A stretch of 6,710 bases of DNA from Candidatus Woesearchaeota archaeon (lineage in GTDB: Archaea > Nanobdellota > Nanobdellia > Woesearchaeales > GW2011-AR9). This document shows, one piece after another, positions 1 through 5,559 of the stretch. A program made the translations under genes and the position numbers. The notes under the pieces were generated by a model. That model was not told the DNA's origin, did not search any database, and worked only from the letters and a program-made list of their open reading frames with translations. How positions within the stretch are numbered: the stretch's first letter is position 1; each line of letters opens with the position of its first letter. The stretch lies in assembly GCA_016181345.1 (NCBI GenBank), contig JACOZM010000102.1, positions 1 through 6,710 of the forward strand, written 5' to 3'.

Positions 1-98
1 TAAAATAACCTCTTTTCTCATCTAAAAAAGCTCCATAACCTCATTTTTAATAAGAGATATTCTTTATACTTAATAATTTTTCTCAAAATAGAGCATGA

Positions 99-185
99 TA
101 GAAGCGATAGTAACACCAATTAGTGAGCGATACTTTCCTTTTTAGTGAGCAATATTTTCCTTGTTAGTGAGCGATATTTTCCTTG
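99..185. repeat. 22-bp tandem repeat, three good units plus one degenerate
   Basis: Three consecutive 22-bp units lie at 120-141, 142-163 and 164-185. Each begins TTAGTGAGCRATA and ends in TTTTCCTT or a one-base variant. A decayed unit at 99-119 keeps TAG-AA-GCGATA. The period is close to two helical turns and is not a multiple of three, so it is not coding. The array lies about 40 bases upstream of the likely pth2 TATA box. It could be an upstream regulator-binding site or simple slippage repeats; the sequence alone does not decide. Confidence 0.8.
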
Positions 186-228
186 TAAAAGAAATAAGAG
201 AAGAAACAAAAGAGTCAAGAGGTAGTTT

Positions 229-236
229 TTTATATT
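229..236 (+). promoter_or_regulatory. Probable TATA box of pth2
   Basis: TTTATATT lies 38 bases before the pth2 start codon. Adding the usual archaeal distance of about 25 bases gives a transcript start near 257-260 and a leader of about 15 bases. No clear Shine-Dalgarno motif precedes the start codon. Confidence 0.45.
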
Positions 237-273
237 CAAAAGGAATAACATCTTCAAAGAGACTGCAAAAACA

Positions 274-618
274 ATGTCATACAAACAAGTTATTCTCATC
301 AGAGATGATTTAAAGCTTCCGAAAGGAAAACTCGCTGCTCAAGCAGCCCATGCTTCAGTTGAAGCAGTCCTGCGCTCAGAGAAGAAAATAGTCAATTCCT
401 GGCGAGATGAAGGCATGGCTAAAATTGTCCTTAAAGTTAAAGATGAAAAAGAACTATTAAAGTATCTTCAGTTGGCCAAAGATCAAGGATTAATTACCGC
501 TTTGATTACTGATGCTGGCAGAACTGTCATTGCTCCCGGAACGAGAACTTGTTTAGCTATTGGCCCTGATAAAGAAGAAAATATTAACTCTCTTACGAAC
601 TCCTTAAAATTACTGTGA
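274..618 (+). CDS. pth2: Peptidyl-tRNA hydrolase, archaeal/eukaryotic Pth2 type
   Basis: This cytosolic enzyme cleaves the ester bond between a stalled peptide and its tRNA, so that the tRNA can be reused. The 114-residue product covers the whole Pth2 family length (about 115-120). The N-terminal strand KQVILIRDDLKL leads into LPKGKLAAQAAHASVEA (residues 15-31), the family signature; Lys19 aligns with the lysine reported as essential in this family. The second signature, DAGRTVIAPGTRTCLAIGP (residues 80-98), is nearly canonical. The start is ATG 274; the family normally begins two to five residues before the KQVI strand, so no longer start is needed. The gene stands alone between two repeat arrays, 278 bases upstream of the L44e operon, and shares with it a theme of translation. 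Assignment is secure. Confidence 0.96.
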   Translation: MSYKQVILIRDDLKLPKGKLAAQAAHASVEAVLRSEKKIVNSWRDEGMAKIVLKVKDEKELLKYLQLAKDQGLITALITDAGRTVIAPGTRTCLAIGPDKEENINSLTNSLKLL

Positions 619-623
619 TTTTT
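619..623 (+). terminator. Short T-tract after pth2
   Basis: Five T residues directly follow the TGA stop codon. Archaeal polymerase often terminates on such tracts without a hairpin. The run is short, so this is only a candidate. Confidence 0.25.
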
Positions 624-662
624 GTCCTATAGAGAATAGTCCTTCTTAACATAAAACCATGT

Positions 663-864
663 CCAATTAAAACTATTGTTAAAATATTAAAAGAAATCAT
701 ATAAGATTAAACATATTTTGAGATTTCCTAACGTGAATCAACAGAAATAAAATTCATTTTTGAGGTTTTTTTATCAAAATCATACCAAATCAAAACCAAT
801 GTTGAGATTTCCTAACGGAAATCATACAAAATCGAAACCATTTTGAGATTTCCTAACGGAAATC
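663..864. repeat. About 42-bp tandem array with 18-bp palindromic core
   Basis: Cores lie at 722-739, 764-781, 806-823 and 847-864, with starts 42, 42 and 41 bases apart. The two innermost cores are identical perfect hyphenated palindromes, GATTTCC-TAAC-GGAAATC. The core at 722 is slightly altered and the core at 764 is badly decayed. Linkers are also related (ATACAAAATCGAAACCATTTT type), and further degenerate units extend upstream: a GAAATC half-site at 693-698 and linker-like sequence at 663-680. The spacing equals about four helical turns. The innermost core ends one base before the rpl44e TATA box and covers the place where the BRE should be. This fills most of the 278-base gap between pth2 and rpl44e. 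A DNA-level operator is an inference. Confidence 0.82.
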
Positions 865-873
865 TTTATAAAT
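865..873 (+). promoter_or_regulatory. TATA box of the rpl44e operon
   Basis: TTTATAAAT starts 32 bases before ATG 897, so transcription should begin at or a few bases before the start codon, giving a leaderless or nearly leaderless mRNA. The palindrome core at 847-864 abuts it. The same nine-base box precedes aif2a. Confidence 0.65.
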
Positions 874-896
874 CACCTGCATTCTCAAGTTCAAAT

Positions 897-1205
897 ATGA
901 AGATGCCTAAAGCGAAACAACGGTATTGTAAGTATTGTAAAAAGCATACCGAACATAAAATCGCACAAAACAAAAAAAGAACTCCTAGCCCATTAACTAG
1001 AGGATCAAAGTATAGATCAAGAAAGAGAGGCTTAGCTCGTGGAGTAGGAAACTGGGGAAGATATTCTAAGCCAGCAGTGACTAAATTTAAAAGAGCCGGT
1101 GCTAAAAACACAAAAAAAACTGATTTACGCTATACTTGTAGTGTCTGTAAGAAAATGACCTGCCAGCCCTATGGTATCAGGGCTAAACGAGTAGAATTAA
1201 TTTAA
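897..1205 (+). CDS. rpl44e: 50S ribosomal protein L44e
   Basis: This is a component of the large ribosomal subunit, near the E site for tRNA. The 102-residue protein starts MKMPKAKQRYCKYCKKHTEH, as archaeal L44e does. Zinc-ribbon cysteines are at 11, 14, 81 and 84 (CKYC and CSVC). The central basic part SRKRGLARGVGNWGRYSKP and the later TKKTDLRYTC are family signatures. It is slightly longer than the usual 92-95 residues. The frame is open upstream to a TTG at 843, but that would add 18 unrelated residues encoded by the palindrome array and TATA box; ATG 897 fits both family and promoter. It is first in the conserved order rpl44e-rps27e-aif2a-nop10. Confidence 0.97.
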   Translation: MKMPKAKQRYCKYCKKHTEHKIAQNKKRTPSPLTRGSKYRSRKRGLARGVGNWGRYSKPAVTKFKRAGAKNTKKTDLRYTCSVCKKMTCQPYGIRAKRVELI

Positions 1206-1212
1206 ATGAATT

Positions 1213-1217
1213 GTGAT
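1213..1217 (+). promoter_or_regulatory. Ribosome-binding site that sets the rps27e start
   Basis: GTGAT matches the archaeal Shine-Dalgarno sequence GGAGGTGAT and lies seven bases before ATG 1225. An in-frame GTG at 1213 would be a possible start, but it is better read as this binding site. Confidence 0.6.
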
Positions 1218-1224
1218 ACACAAA

Positions 1225-1404
1225 ATGGAACAAACGACACGAAGCAAATTTATTAAAGTACGCTGCTCAAAATGTAAGAATGAGCAGACTATTTTCGGTA
1301 ATGCCAGTACAGAAGTAAAATGCTTAGTTTGTAATAAAGAATTATCCTACCCTACTGGTGGAAAATCAAGAATTTCTGCTCGAGTATTGGAAGTTTTAGA
1401 GTAA
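1225..1404 (+). CDS. rps27e: 30S ribosomal protein S27e
   Basis: This is a small zinc-ribbon protein of the small ribosomal subunit. The 59-residue product has the four zinc cysteines at 14, 17, 33 and 36 (CSKC and CLVC). It also has the family core NEQTIFGNASTEVKCLVCNKELSYPTGGKSRI and the typical C-terminal ARVLEVL. The length is close to that usual for archaeal S27e. ATG 1225 is preferred over the in-frame GTG at 1213 because the GTGAT there is well placed as a ribosome-binding site, and archaeal S27e starts just before the SKFIKVRC stretch. It follows rpl44e by 19 bases and is surely cotranscribed with it. Confidence 0.96.
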   Translation: MEQTTRSKFIKVRCSKCKNEQTIFGNASTEVKCLVCNKELSYPTGGKSRISARVLEVLE

Positions 1405-1420
1405 TTCATAAATTTATAAA

Positions 1421-1437
1421 CTTGCTTTTCATTTTCT
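1421..1437 (+). terminator. Pyrimidine-rich tract after rps27e
   Basis: The stretch CTTGCTTTTCATTTTCT holds two T4 runs and lies just after rps27e and before the aif2a promoter. It could end part of the rpl44e-rps27e transcripts. Evidence is weak. Confidence 0.3.
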
Positions 1438-1455
1438 ATATAAATTGTCTAAACA

Positions 1456-1464
1456 TTTATAAAT
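1456..1464 (+). promoter_or_regulatory. TATA box of aif2a-nop10
   Basis: TTTATAAAT begins exactly 30 bases before ATG 1486, the arrangement of a leaderless archaeal promoter. It is identical to the box before rpl44e. Further TATA-like stretches lie at 1410-1419 and 1437-1444. Confidence 0.6.
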
Positions 1465-1485
1465 AATTAGCTTTAATGTTATTGA

Positions 1486-2265
1486 ATGTTCTACCTACAC
1501 AAAGGAAAGCCAGAAGAAGATGAAATAGTATTATGTAAAGTCACTAAAATTTTTCCTAATTCAGTCTTCGTAGAGCTTTTAGAGTATGGTGAATCGGGGA
1601 TGGTTCATATCTCTGAAGTTTCACCGGGAAGAATTAGAAATTTAAGAGACTTCGTCAGTGAAGGAAGGCAGATCGTCTGTAAAGTTCTCAGGATTGACCG
1701 TGAACGCGGCCATATTGATCTCTCATTAAGGAGAGTTAATTCTAGTCAGAGAAAAGAAAAGCTTGATGAGATTAAGCAGGAAATAAAAGCAGAAAGTCTC
1801 ATCAGCAATTTAGCTAAGAAATTAAAGCAGCCAGTTGAAAAATTGTATAAAGAAGTTACAAATGCTATTTTTAAAGAATATTCTCATTTACATCTCTGCT
1901 TTTGGGACGTAGTTTCTGGTGAAGTTGATTTAAAAAAGATCGGATTAGAGAAAACGTTGGCTGAAGAATTAACCAAAGCAGTCTTAGACAAGTTTAAGCC
2001 AGATAAGATCTATATCAGAGGAGAGATTCTCCTGCAGACATATCATGCAAATGGGATTGAAAGGATAAAGAATACGCTTTCACAGGTAGAGAAAGTATCC
2101 CAAAACATCAAGATTACGTACTTAGGGGCAGGAAGATATAAAATGGTTATTGAAGATGTCGATTATAAGCCCGCAGAGAAAAATCTGACAAAAGTAGTGG
2201 AGATTATAGAAAAATTCAACGATAAGATGTCTCAAGCTTCATACCAAAGAGAAAAGACTGAATAA
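1486..2265 (+). CDS. eif2a: Translation initiation factor aIF2, alpha subunit
   Basis: This is one of three subunits of archaeal IF2, the GTP-dependent factor that carries initiator Met-tRNA to the small ribosomal subunit; alpha binds the gamma subunit and strengthens tRNA binding. The 259 residues match the family length. Residues 11-83 form an S1/OB-fold RNA-binding domain (EIVLCKVTKIFPNSVFVEL, then GMVHISEVSPGRIRNLRDFVSEG). The loop around residues 43-55 corresponds to the region that carries the regulatory serine of eukaryotic eIF2-alpha. A charged helical domain spans about 86-172, and a C-terminal alpha/beta domain runs from about 173 to 245, followed by a short charged tail. ATG 1486 fits both the family start and the promoter. 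Its stop shares one base with the nop10 start. Confidence 0.96.
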   Translation: MFYLHKGKPEEDEIVLCKVTKIFPNSVFVELLEYGESGMVHISEVSPGRIRNLRDFVSEGRQIVCKVLRIDRERGHIDLSLRRVNSSQRKEKLDEIKQEIKAESLISNLAKKLKQPVEKLYKEVTNAIFKEYSHLHLCFWDVVSGEVDLKKIGLEKTLAEELTKAVLDKFKPDKIYIRGEILLQTYHANGIERIKNTLSQVEKVSQNIKITYLGAGRYKMVIEDVDYKPAEKNLTKVVEIIEKFNDKMSQASYQREKTE

Positions 2266-2444
2266 TGGCCGAGCATATCCATAAGTGTAAATCCTGTAGC
2301 ATTTATTCTTTAGAAAATAACTGCCCCTTCTGTAAACAGAGCATCGATCGTCCTTTACCTCCAAAATTCTCATTAGAGGACAAATATGGCCAATATCGCC
2401 GTGAAGTCAAGAGGAAAGAATTTGTAGAAAAAGGGTTATATTAG
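2265..2444 (+). CDS. nop10: H/ACA ribonucleoprotein protein Nop10
   Basis: This small protein bridges Cbf5 and L7Ae in the H/ACA particle, which makes pseudouridine in rRNA under guide RNA. The 59-residue product has an N-terminal zinc ribbon (cysteines 8, 11, 20 and 23; CKSC and CPFC). The conserved linker is RPLPPKFSLEDKYGQYRREVKR (residues 29-50), followed by a basic helix. All family hallmarks are present, and the length is normal. ATG 2265 overlaps the last base of the aif2a stop (TAATG), so the two are translationally coupled. No Shine-Dalgarno motif is visible. The aif2a-nop10 order is common in Archaea; the gene often found next in other species, a PAC2-type proteasome assembly chaperone, is absent here. 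Confidence 0.96.
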   Translation: MAEHIHKCKSCSIYSLENNCPFCKQSIDRPLPPKFSLEDKYGQYRREVKRKEFVEKGLY

Positions 2445-2544
2445 ATTTTAAAGATCTCATCAATGTTTGATTATTTTACCATTAGATTTATTCTTAAAAA
2501 TAGATATTTAGTAAACTATATTCATAATATTTATTAACAAATAA

Positions 2545-2604
2545 GTATAGGATACACAATAAAATAAACAATAGGATAAGCAATAGGATAAATAATAGGT
2601 GAAG
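2545..2604 (+). repeat. 12-bp tandem repeat in the 5' leader
   Basis: Five 12-bp units lie at 2545, 2557, 2569, 2581 and 2593. The two middle units are CAATAGGATAAG and CAATAGGATAAA. The last unit, TAATAGGTGAAG, carries the ribosome-binding site of the next gene. A TATA-like ATATTTATTA at 2528-2537 would start the transcript near 2555-2560, which puts the repeats in the mRNA leader. They may have arisen by slippage. Confidence 0.75.
2598..2602 (+). promoter_or_regulatory. Ribosome-binding site deciding the start at 2607
   Basis: GGTGA lies four bases before ATG 2607. It is too close to the in-frame GTG at 2604 to serve that codon, so ATG 2607 is the better start. Confidence 0.6.
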
Positions 2605-2606
2605 TG

Positions 2607-2888
2607 ATGACTAAAAATTCTTTAAGAGACGAGCTCCTTCATAAAGTTCCAAGCAAGCTGAAAGAAGAGCCACACCTTCAAGCTTTGCTTGACCATATTA
2701 AACATCATAACATTAATACAAAAGAACACCTTGCTGACTTTCTTCAGAAAGAGATTGCCTTGATTGAAAAATGGTTAGACGATAATAAGAAAGCAGGCAG
2801 TTTGGGAGTAAAATCTGTAAGAGACAAGGTTATTCATCTAGACGTGCTTAGAAAATGCTTTAAGTTGAGCCAAGAATTTTTGTTCTGA
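2607..2888 (+). CDS. Small helical protein of unknown function
   Basis: I do not recognise this 93-residue protein. It is rich in Lys, Leu, Glu and His, with no cysteine cluster, signal peptide or membrane segment, and looks all-helical. Likely helices span residues 5-13, 21-34 (HLQALLDHIKHH), 38-58 (KEHLADFLQKEIALIEKWLDD) and 68-90. The middle glycines (KKAGSLGVK) probably form a hinge or loop. A single Cys occurs at about residue 84. A clear GGTGA ribosome-binding site, normal codon use and the lack of any competing long frame support a real gene. It is monocistronic: nop10 ends 162 bases upstream, and the next gene is convergent. It is probably cytosolic. A helical-bundle adaptor or a nucleic-acid-binding protein would both fit; neither can be shown. 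Confidence 0.72.
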   Translation: MTKNSLRDELLHKVPSKLKEEPHLQALLDHIKHHNINTKEHLADFLQKEIALIEKWLDDNKKAGSLGVKSVRDKVIHLDVLRKCFKLSQEFLF

Positions 2889-2974
2889 AATAGTAGTTAG
2901 GATATGCTTAAATTATAATTATTATTATATCTATTAAAATTATTGTTACCTCTAAAAATAGAGAAAGATACTAT

Positions 2975-2994
2975 AAAAAATAATTAAAAAAAAA
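2975..2994 (-). terminator. T-rich terminator of the anchored-protein gene
   Basis: Read on the minus strand, nine T residues (2986-2994) directly follow the stop codon, and a T6 run follows at 2975-2980. Such tracts are typical archaeal terminators. No hairpin is needed or seen. Confidence 0.6.
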
Positions 2995-3789
2995 TTATCT
3001 CACATCAAGGTTGAGTAATGCTCCACTAACATCCATTCCTCGAGCTACTCCTTCCATTTCTAAAGCATTTTCTGCTCCTTTATCAATGACTAATTTTCCA
3101 ACAAAAGAATAAAAGTTCAGTCCTTCTTCTTCAAGAAGATAGTTCAGCTTGTCAGCTACTGCCAGCTTCCCACTCCCTTCTGGAATATTTAAGTCTTGAA
3201 GTTCTATTTCATCAACAGCTAGATAACTATAACTCGCATCATCTAAATTAATTCCGATTTCAGTTTTCGAAGAGAATGTCATTCCATTCACTTCAATCCG
3301 CTTGGCTTTTCCTTGAAGAGAAAATTCCTCCTGATTAAAACCTAATTCCCCGTTAAAGCCGGTAACTTCCATAACAACTTCTTCAACTAATCCCAATTCA
3401 AGATAATTATCATTGATTTGAATCGGCGTCCCAGGATTTTTAAATACAACATTAAAATCTTGAATTTTTGCTTCATCAAGAACAGTTGGGATACTATCAA
3501 ATGATAATAAGACATTTACCTCTCTGGAACGCAGTTTCTTTATTTTTTCTGGATCATTTTCATTGACTAAGATTGCTTCATCATCAATAACAATTTTTCC
3601 AGATACTTCCTCAAATAAGCCATCAGAGAGATTATCACTATCAAATAATCCTACTGATGATCCAGTTAGATTAAACTGGCTATTGGTATTATTCATAACA
3701 AGAACTAAAAATATTCCCCCGATAACTAAGGTAATTAGCACGATATAAAAACGAGTATTGCTATGGGAACCTTGACCTGAATGCATCAT
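2995..3789 (-). CDS. Single-pass membrane-anchored, beta-rich extracellular protein
   Basis: I do not recognise the family. The 264-residue product begins with a short polar tail (MMHSGQGSHSNTR) and one hydrophobic helix at residues 14-33 (FYIVLITLVIGGIFLVLVM), then a long exterior part. The exterior part is acidic and alternates short hydrophobic strands with turns, as a beta-sandwich or repeat protein would. GK-hydrophobic strands recur at 64-69 (GKIVID), 160-168 (GKAKRIEVN), 207-212 (GKLAVA) and 231-236 (GKLVID). There are no cysteines and no catalytic motif that I can see. ATG 3789 is chosen because GAGGTG lies six bases before it; an in-frame TTG at 3816 would place that binding site inside the gene. 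The helix could be a signal anchor or, less likely, a cleaved signal. A cell-envelope role is inference. Confidence 0.78.
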   Translation of the reverse strand: MMHSGQGSHSNTRFYIVLITLVIGGIFLVLVMNNTNSQFNLTGSSVGLFDSDNLSDGLFEEVSGKIVIDDEAILVNENDPEKIKKLRSREVNVLLSFDSIPTVLDEAKIQDFNVVFKNPGTPIQINDNYLELGLVEEVVMEVTGFNGELGFNQEEFSLQGKAKRIEVNGMTFSSKTEIGINLDDASYSYLAVDEIELQDLNIPEGSGKLAVADKLNYLLEEEGLNFYSFVGKLVIDKGAENALEMEGVARGMDVSGALLNLDVR

Positions 3790-3795
3790 CTTCAA

Positions 3796-3801
3796 CACCT
3801 C
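3796..3801 (-). promoter_or_regulatory. Strong ribosome-binding site deciding start 3789
   Basis: On the minus strand GAGGTG, the best Shine-Dalgarno match in the window, lies six bases before ATG 3789. It excludes the longer TTG start at 3816. Confidence 0.7.
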
Positions 3802-3850
3802 TATTTCTAGAACCAATCTAGGGCTCTATTAATACTACTCTGTTAAGAGC

Positions 3851-3880
3851 AATTTAAAATAATTTACAATAATTTAAATT
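3851..3880. repeat. Three 10-bp AT-rich tandem units
   Basis: AATTTAAAAT, AATTTACAAT and AATTTAAATT follow one another exactly. They lie upstream of the minus-strand gene that starts at 3789. One unit may serve as its TATA element, and the remainder may be bendable DNA or slippage product. Confidence 0.55.
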
Positions 3881-3930
3881 ATCTGCCCTATTAACATAAT
3901 CTTTCTTCTTAATAATTATCGCTTTAATAA

Positions 3931-3959
3931 GCTTTTTGGTGATTCAGCGTTTAAAAAGC
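3931..3959 (-). terminator. Inverted repeat after the PH-domain gene
   Basis: GCTTTTT (3931-3937) and AAAAAGC (3953-3959) form a seven-base-pair stem with a 15-base loop. It lies 23 bases past the stop codon of the minus-strand gene that ends at 3982. Read on the minus strand, the T5 of the first arm could stop transcription. This is a modest candidate. Confidence 0.35.
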
Positions 3960-3981
3960 AAGCCGAAGATTAAGACGTAAG

Positions 3982-4614
3982 TCATGCGCTTTTTCGTTTA
4001 GCACCGGTATTTCTATTTAGTTCTATCCTATCTTCTAGAATTTTCAGAACTCGATGAGGGCTACTAACTTCTTTAATTTCTAAAAGATGCTGGCCTGATC
4101 CTTCAATAAACACATCCCCATAATTCAATAGCCTTTGAAGTATTCCTTGATGAACATTAATATCTGGAACAAACCCTAAAGGGTTGAAGTGGACACTTTT
4201 TTTTCTCTGACGTATAATCCCATGAGTGATGATCATCTTTTCTGGAGTAATCTCATAGTGTACCATTTTCCGAGATATCTCTGCAAAAAAGAATGCTGAT
4301 AATCCTATGATTAATACTACTCTTCTCGCCAGAAGCGGAAGTGAAAGATCATTAAAATAAAACGAAAGATAAAGCAAGATCAAAAAAACACCACAAAGAT
4401 ATTCAGGAATAAATGCTCTTCGAGTTTTGTTCAGATGAATGACATGTTCAGAATCATCTTCAAAGTTCTCATCATTCTTTTCATCATCATTTTCATCATC
4501 ATGTTCACTGATAAGACCGGCCGCATGGTCATCATAATCTTCATTAATAAGACCTACGTTATGATCCTTACGAAAAGGTTTTTCTCCTTTCACTTCCACC
4601 TTCTTTTCTTTCAT
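3982..4614 (-). CDS. Two-helix membrane protein with bacterial PH-like domain (DUF304/bPH2 type)
   Basis: The 210-residue protein has a basic start and a very acidic disordered segment (residues 18-57). That segment holds two GLI-type short repeats (VGLINEDYDDH, AGLISEHDDE) and a run rich in Asp, Glu and Asn. Two membrane helices follow at about 70-88 (IPEYLCGVFLILLYLSFYF) and 95-114. The rest (about 117-197) resembles bacterial PH domains: HYEITPEKMIITHGIIRQRKKSV, then INVHQGILQRLLNYGDVFIEG and a final helix VLKILEDRIE. Proteins of this layout are common in bacteria and archaea, with the PH domain on the cytoplasmic face; their ligand is generally unknown. The start ATG lies 27 bases from a TATA element shared with the divergent fpg gene, so the mRNA is probably leaderless. 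Fold assignment is fairly sure; function is unknown. Confidence 0.8.
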   Translation of the reverse strand: MKEKKVEVKGEKPFRKDHNVGLINEDYDDHAAGLISEHDDENDDEKNDENFEDDSEHVIHLNKTRRAFIPEYLCGVFLILLYLSFYFNDLSLPLLARRVVLIIGLSAFFFAEISRKMVHYEITPEKMIITHGIIRQRKKSVHFNPLGFVPDINVHQGILQRLLNYGDVFIEGSGQHLLEIKEVSSPHRVLKILEDRIELNRNTGAKRKSA

Positions 4615-4636
4615 TATTTCATGGACAGTGTAAAAG

Positions 4637-4645
4637 TTTATATAT
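4637..4645. promoter_or_regulatory. Shared bidirectional TATA element between PH-domain gene and fpg
   Basis: TTTATATAT reads as a TATA box on the + strand and as ATATATAAA on the minus strand. Its centre (4641) is 27 bases from the start codon on each side (ATG 4668 on +, ATG 4614 on -). Only 53 bases separate the two genes, and no other convincing box exists for either, so both transcripts should be leaderless and start from this element. Confidence 0.62.
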
Positions 4646-4667
4646 TTTTGGATTAAAACAGAAAGTC

Positions 4668-5474
4668 ATGCCCGAACTTCCAGAAGTAGAAACAATTATC
4701 CAGCAGCTCCAGCAGAAAATATTAAACAAAACTATTACTGGAGTAGATATCCTTGATGATTCTGTAGTTCAACCCTCAGTGGTAAAAGCAAGCGGACAGG
4801 AAATAACAGAGGTGTATCGTAGAGCTAAGATGCTTATCTTCAAGCTGAAGAACGGCTATTCTCTCTTAACATCATTACGGATGACTGGTCATTTTAGATA
4901 TAATAACAGTAAACTATTGCACAATAAAGAGAATTATCCATTTACCGTCGGAAAATTCTATCTTTCCGACGGCTCTATCTTATCTCATCATTCTATTCGT
5001 AAATTTGGTTTTATTAAGTTGCTTAACAAAAAAGAGTTAGAAAAAGAATTTGCTAAACTAGGAGTAGAACCGCTTTCTGAGGAATTCACTTTAGCAACTT
5101 TCAGTCATCTCTTGACAAATAAAAAAAAATCAAATGTTAAAGGGTTCTTGATGGACCAAAGCCAGATTGTTGGAATTGGAAACATTTATGCCCAGGAGAT
5201 TCTTTATCATGCTAGAATAGACCCAAGAAAGAGAATAATAGCTATATCACCACAAAAAAAAGAGAAGATATATCACGAGATCAAGCGAGTTTTAGCTCTA
5301 GCCATTGCTAAAAAAGGAACGACAGTAGAAAACTATTCTAATCTGGAAGGCTCAGGTCATTTTCAAGAGGAGCTAGCAGTTTATAACCAAGTGAACTGCC
5401 CAAAGAACCACCCAATTACAAAAATAAAATTAGGCGGAAGAGGAACTAGTTTTTGTAGAAAGTGCCAAAACTAA
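4668..5474 (+). CDS. mutM: Formamidopyrimidine-DNA glycosylase (Fpg/MutM)
   Basis: This bifunctional DNA repair enzyme removes oxidised purines such as 8-oxoguanine and nicks the site. The 268 residues match the family length. Catalytic MPELPEVET is present: Pro2 and Glu3 follow the removable Met. Lys54 (RRAK), Met72 (RMTGHF), Arg111 and Phe113 (RKFG) and Asn172 (GIGNIYA) match the residues that contact phosphate or fill the space of the flipped base. An H2TH helical domain spans about 125-220. The C-terminal zinc finger is CPKNHP...GGRGTSFCRKC: Cys244, Cys263 and Cys266 are kept, but the usual second Cys is missing, and His248 may replace it. Arg258 of the finger loop is kept. This type is chiefly bacterial, so ancient transfer into the archaeal lineage is likely. 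It is divergent from the PH-domain gene. Confidence 0.95.
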   Translation: MPELPEVETIIQQLQQKILNKTITGVDILDDSVVQPSVVKASGQEITEVYRRAKMLIFKLKNGYSLLTSLRMTGHFRYNNSKLLHNKENYPFTVGKFYLSDGSILSHHSIRKFGFIKLLNKKELEKEFAKLGVEPLSEEFTLATFSHLLTNKKKSNVKGFLMDQSQIVGIGNIYAQEILYHARIDPRKRIIAISPQKKEKIYHEIKRVLALAIAKKGTTVENYSNLEGSGHFQEELAVYNQVNCPKNHPITKIKLGGRGTSFCRKCQN

Positions 5475-5559
5475 ACACAATGAAATATAGAACTAAGCAG
5501 TTTAATAGCATTTAAGTACAATCATCTATTCTAATTCGTATCGCCTGTTTTAATGCCCT

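Noticed and set aside
1..21. Start of a minus-strand gene leaving the window (ATG at 21, MRKEVIL)
   Set aside because: Only seven codons are visible, which is too few to support a gene.
663..864. CRISPR array
   Set aside because: The repeats contain a palindrome, but the segments between them are also similar to one another, the units decay, and no cas gene is present. It is a tandem repeat.
843..896. Longer TTG start for rpl44e
   Set aside because: It would translate the palindrome array and TATA box and add 18 residues foreign to the family.
866..1111. Minus-strand frame across rpl44e
   Set aside because: It is antisense to a certain ribosomal protein gene and has no family features.
1213..1224. 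GTG start for rps27e
   Set aside because: The GTG is part of GTGAT, a well-placed ribosome-binding site for ATG 1225.
3563..3748. Plus-strand frame inside the anchored-protein gene
   Set aside because: It is a shadow of the minus-strand gene, with no start signals.
3790..3816. TTG start for the anchored protein
   Set aside because: The GAGGTG binding site lies inside this extension and points to ATG 3789.
4435..4656. Plus-strand hydrophobic frame across the PH-domain gene start
   Set aside because: The Ile/Phe-rich product is the antisense of the acidic low-complexity tail and runs through the shared promoter.
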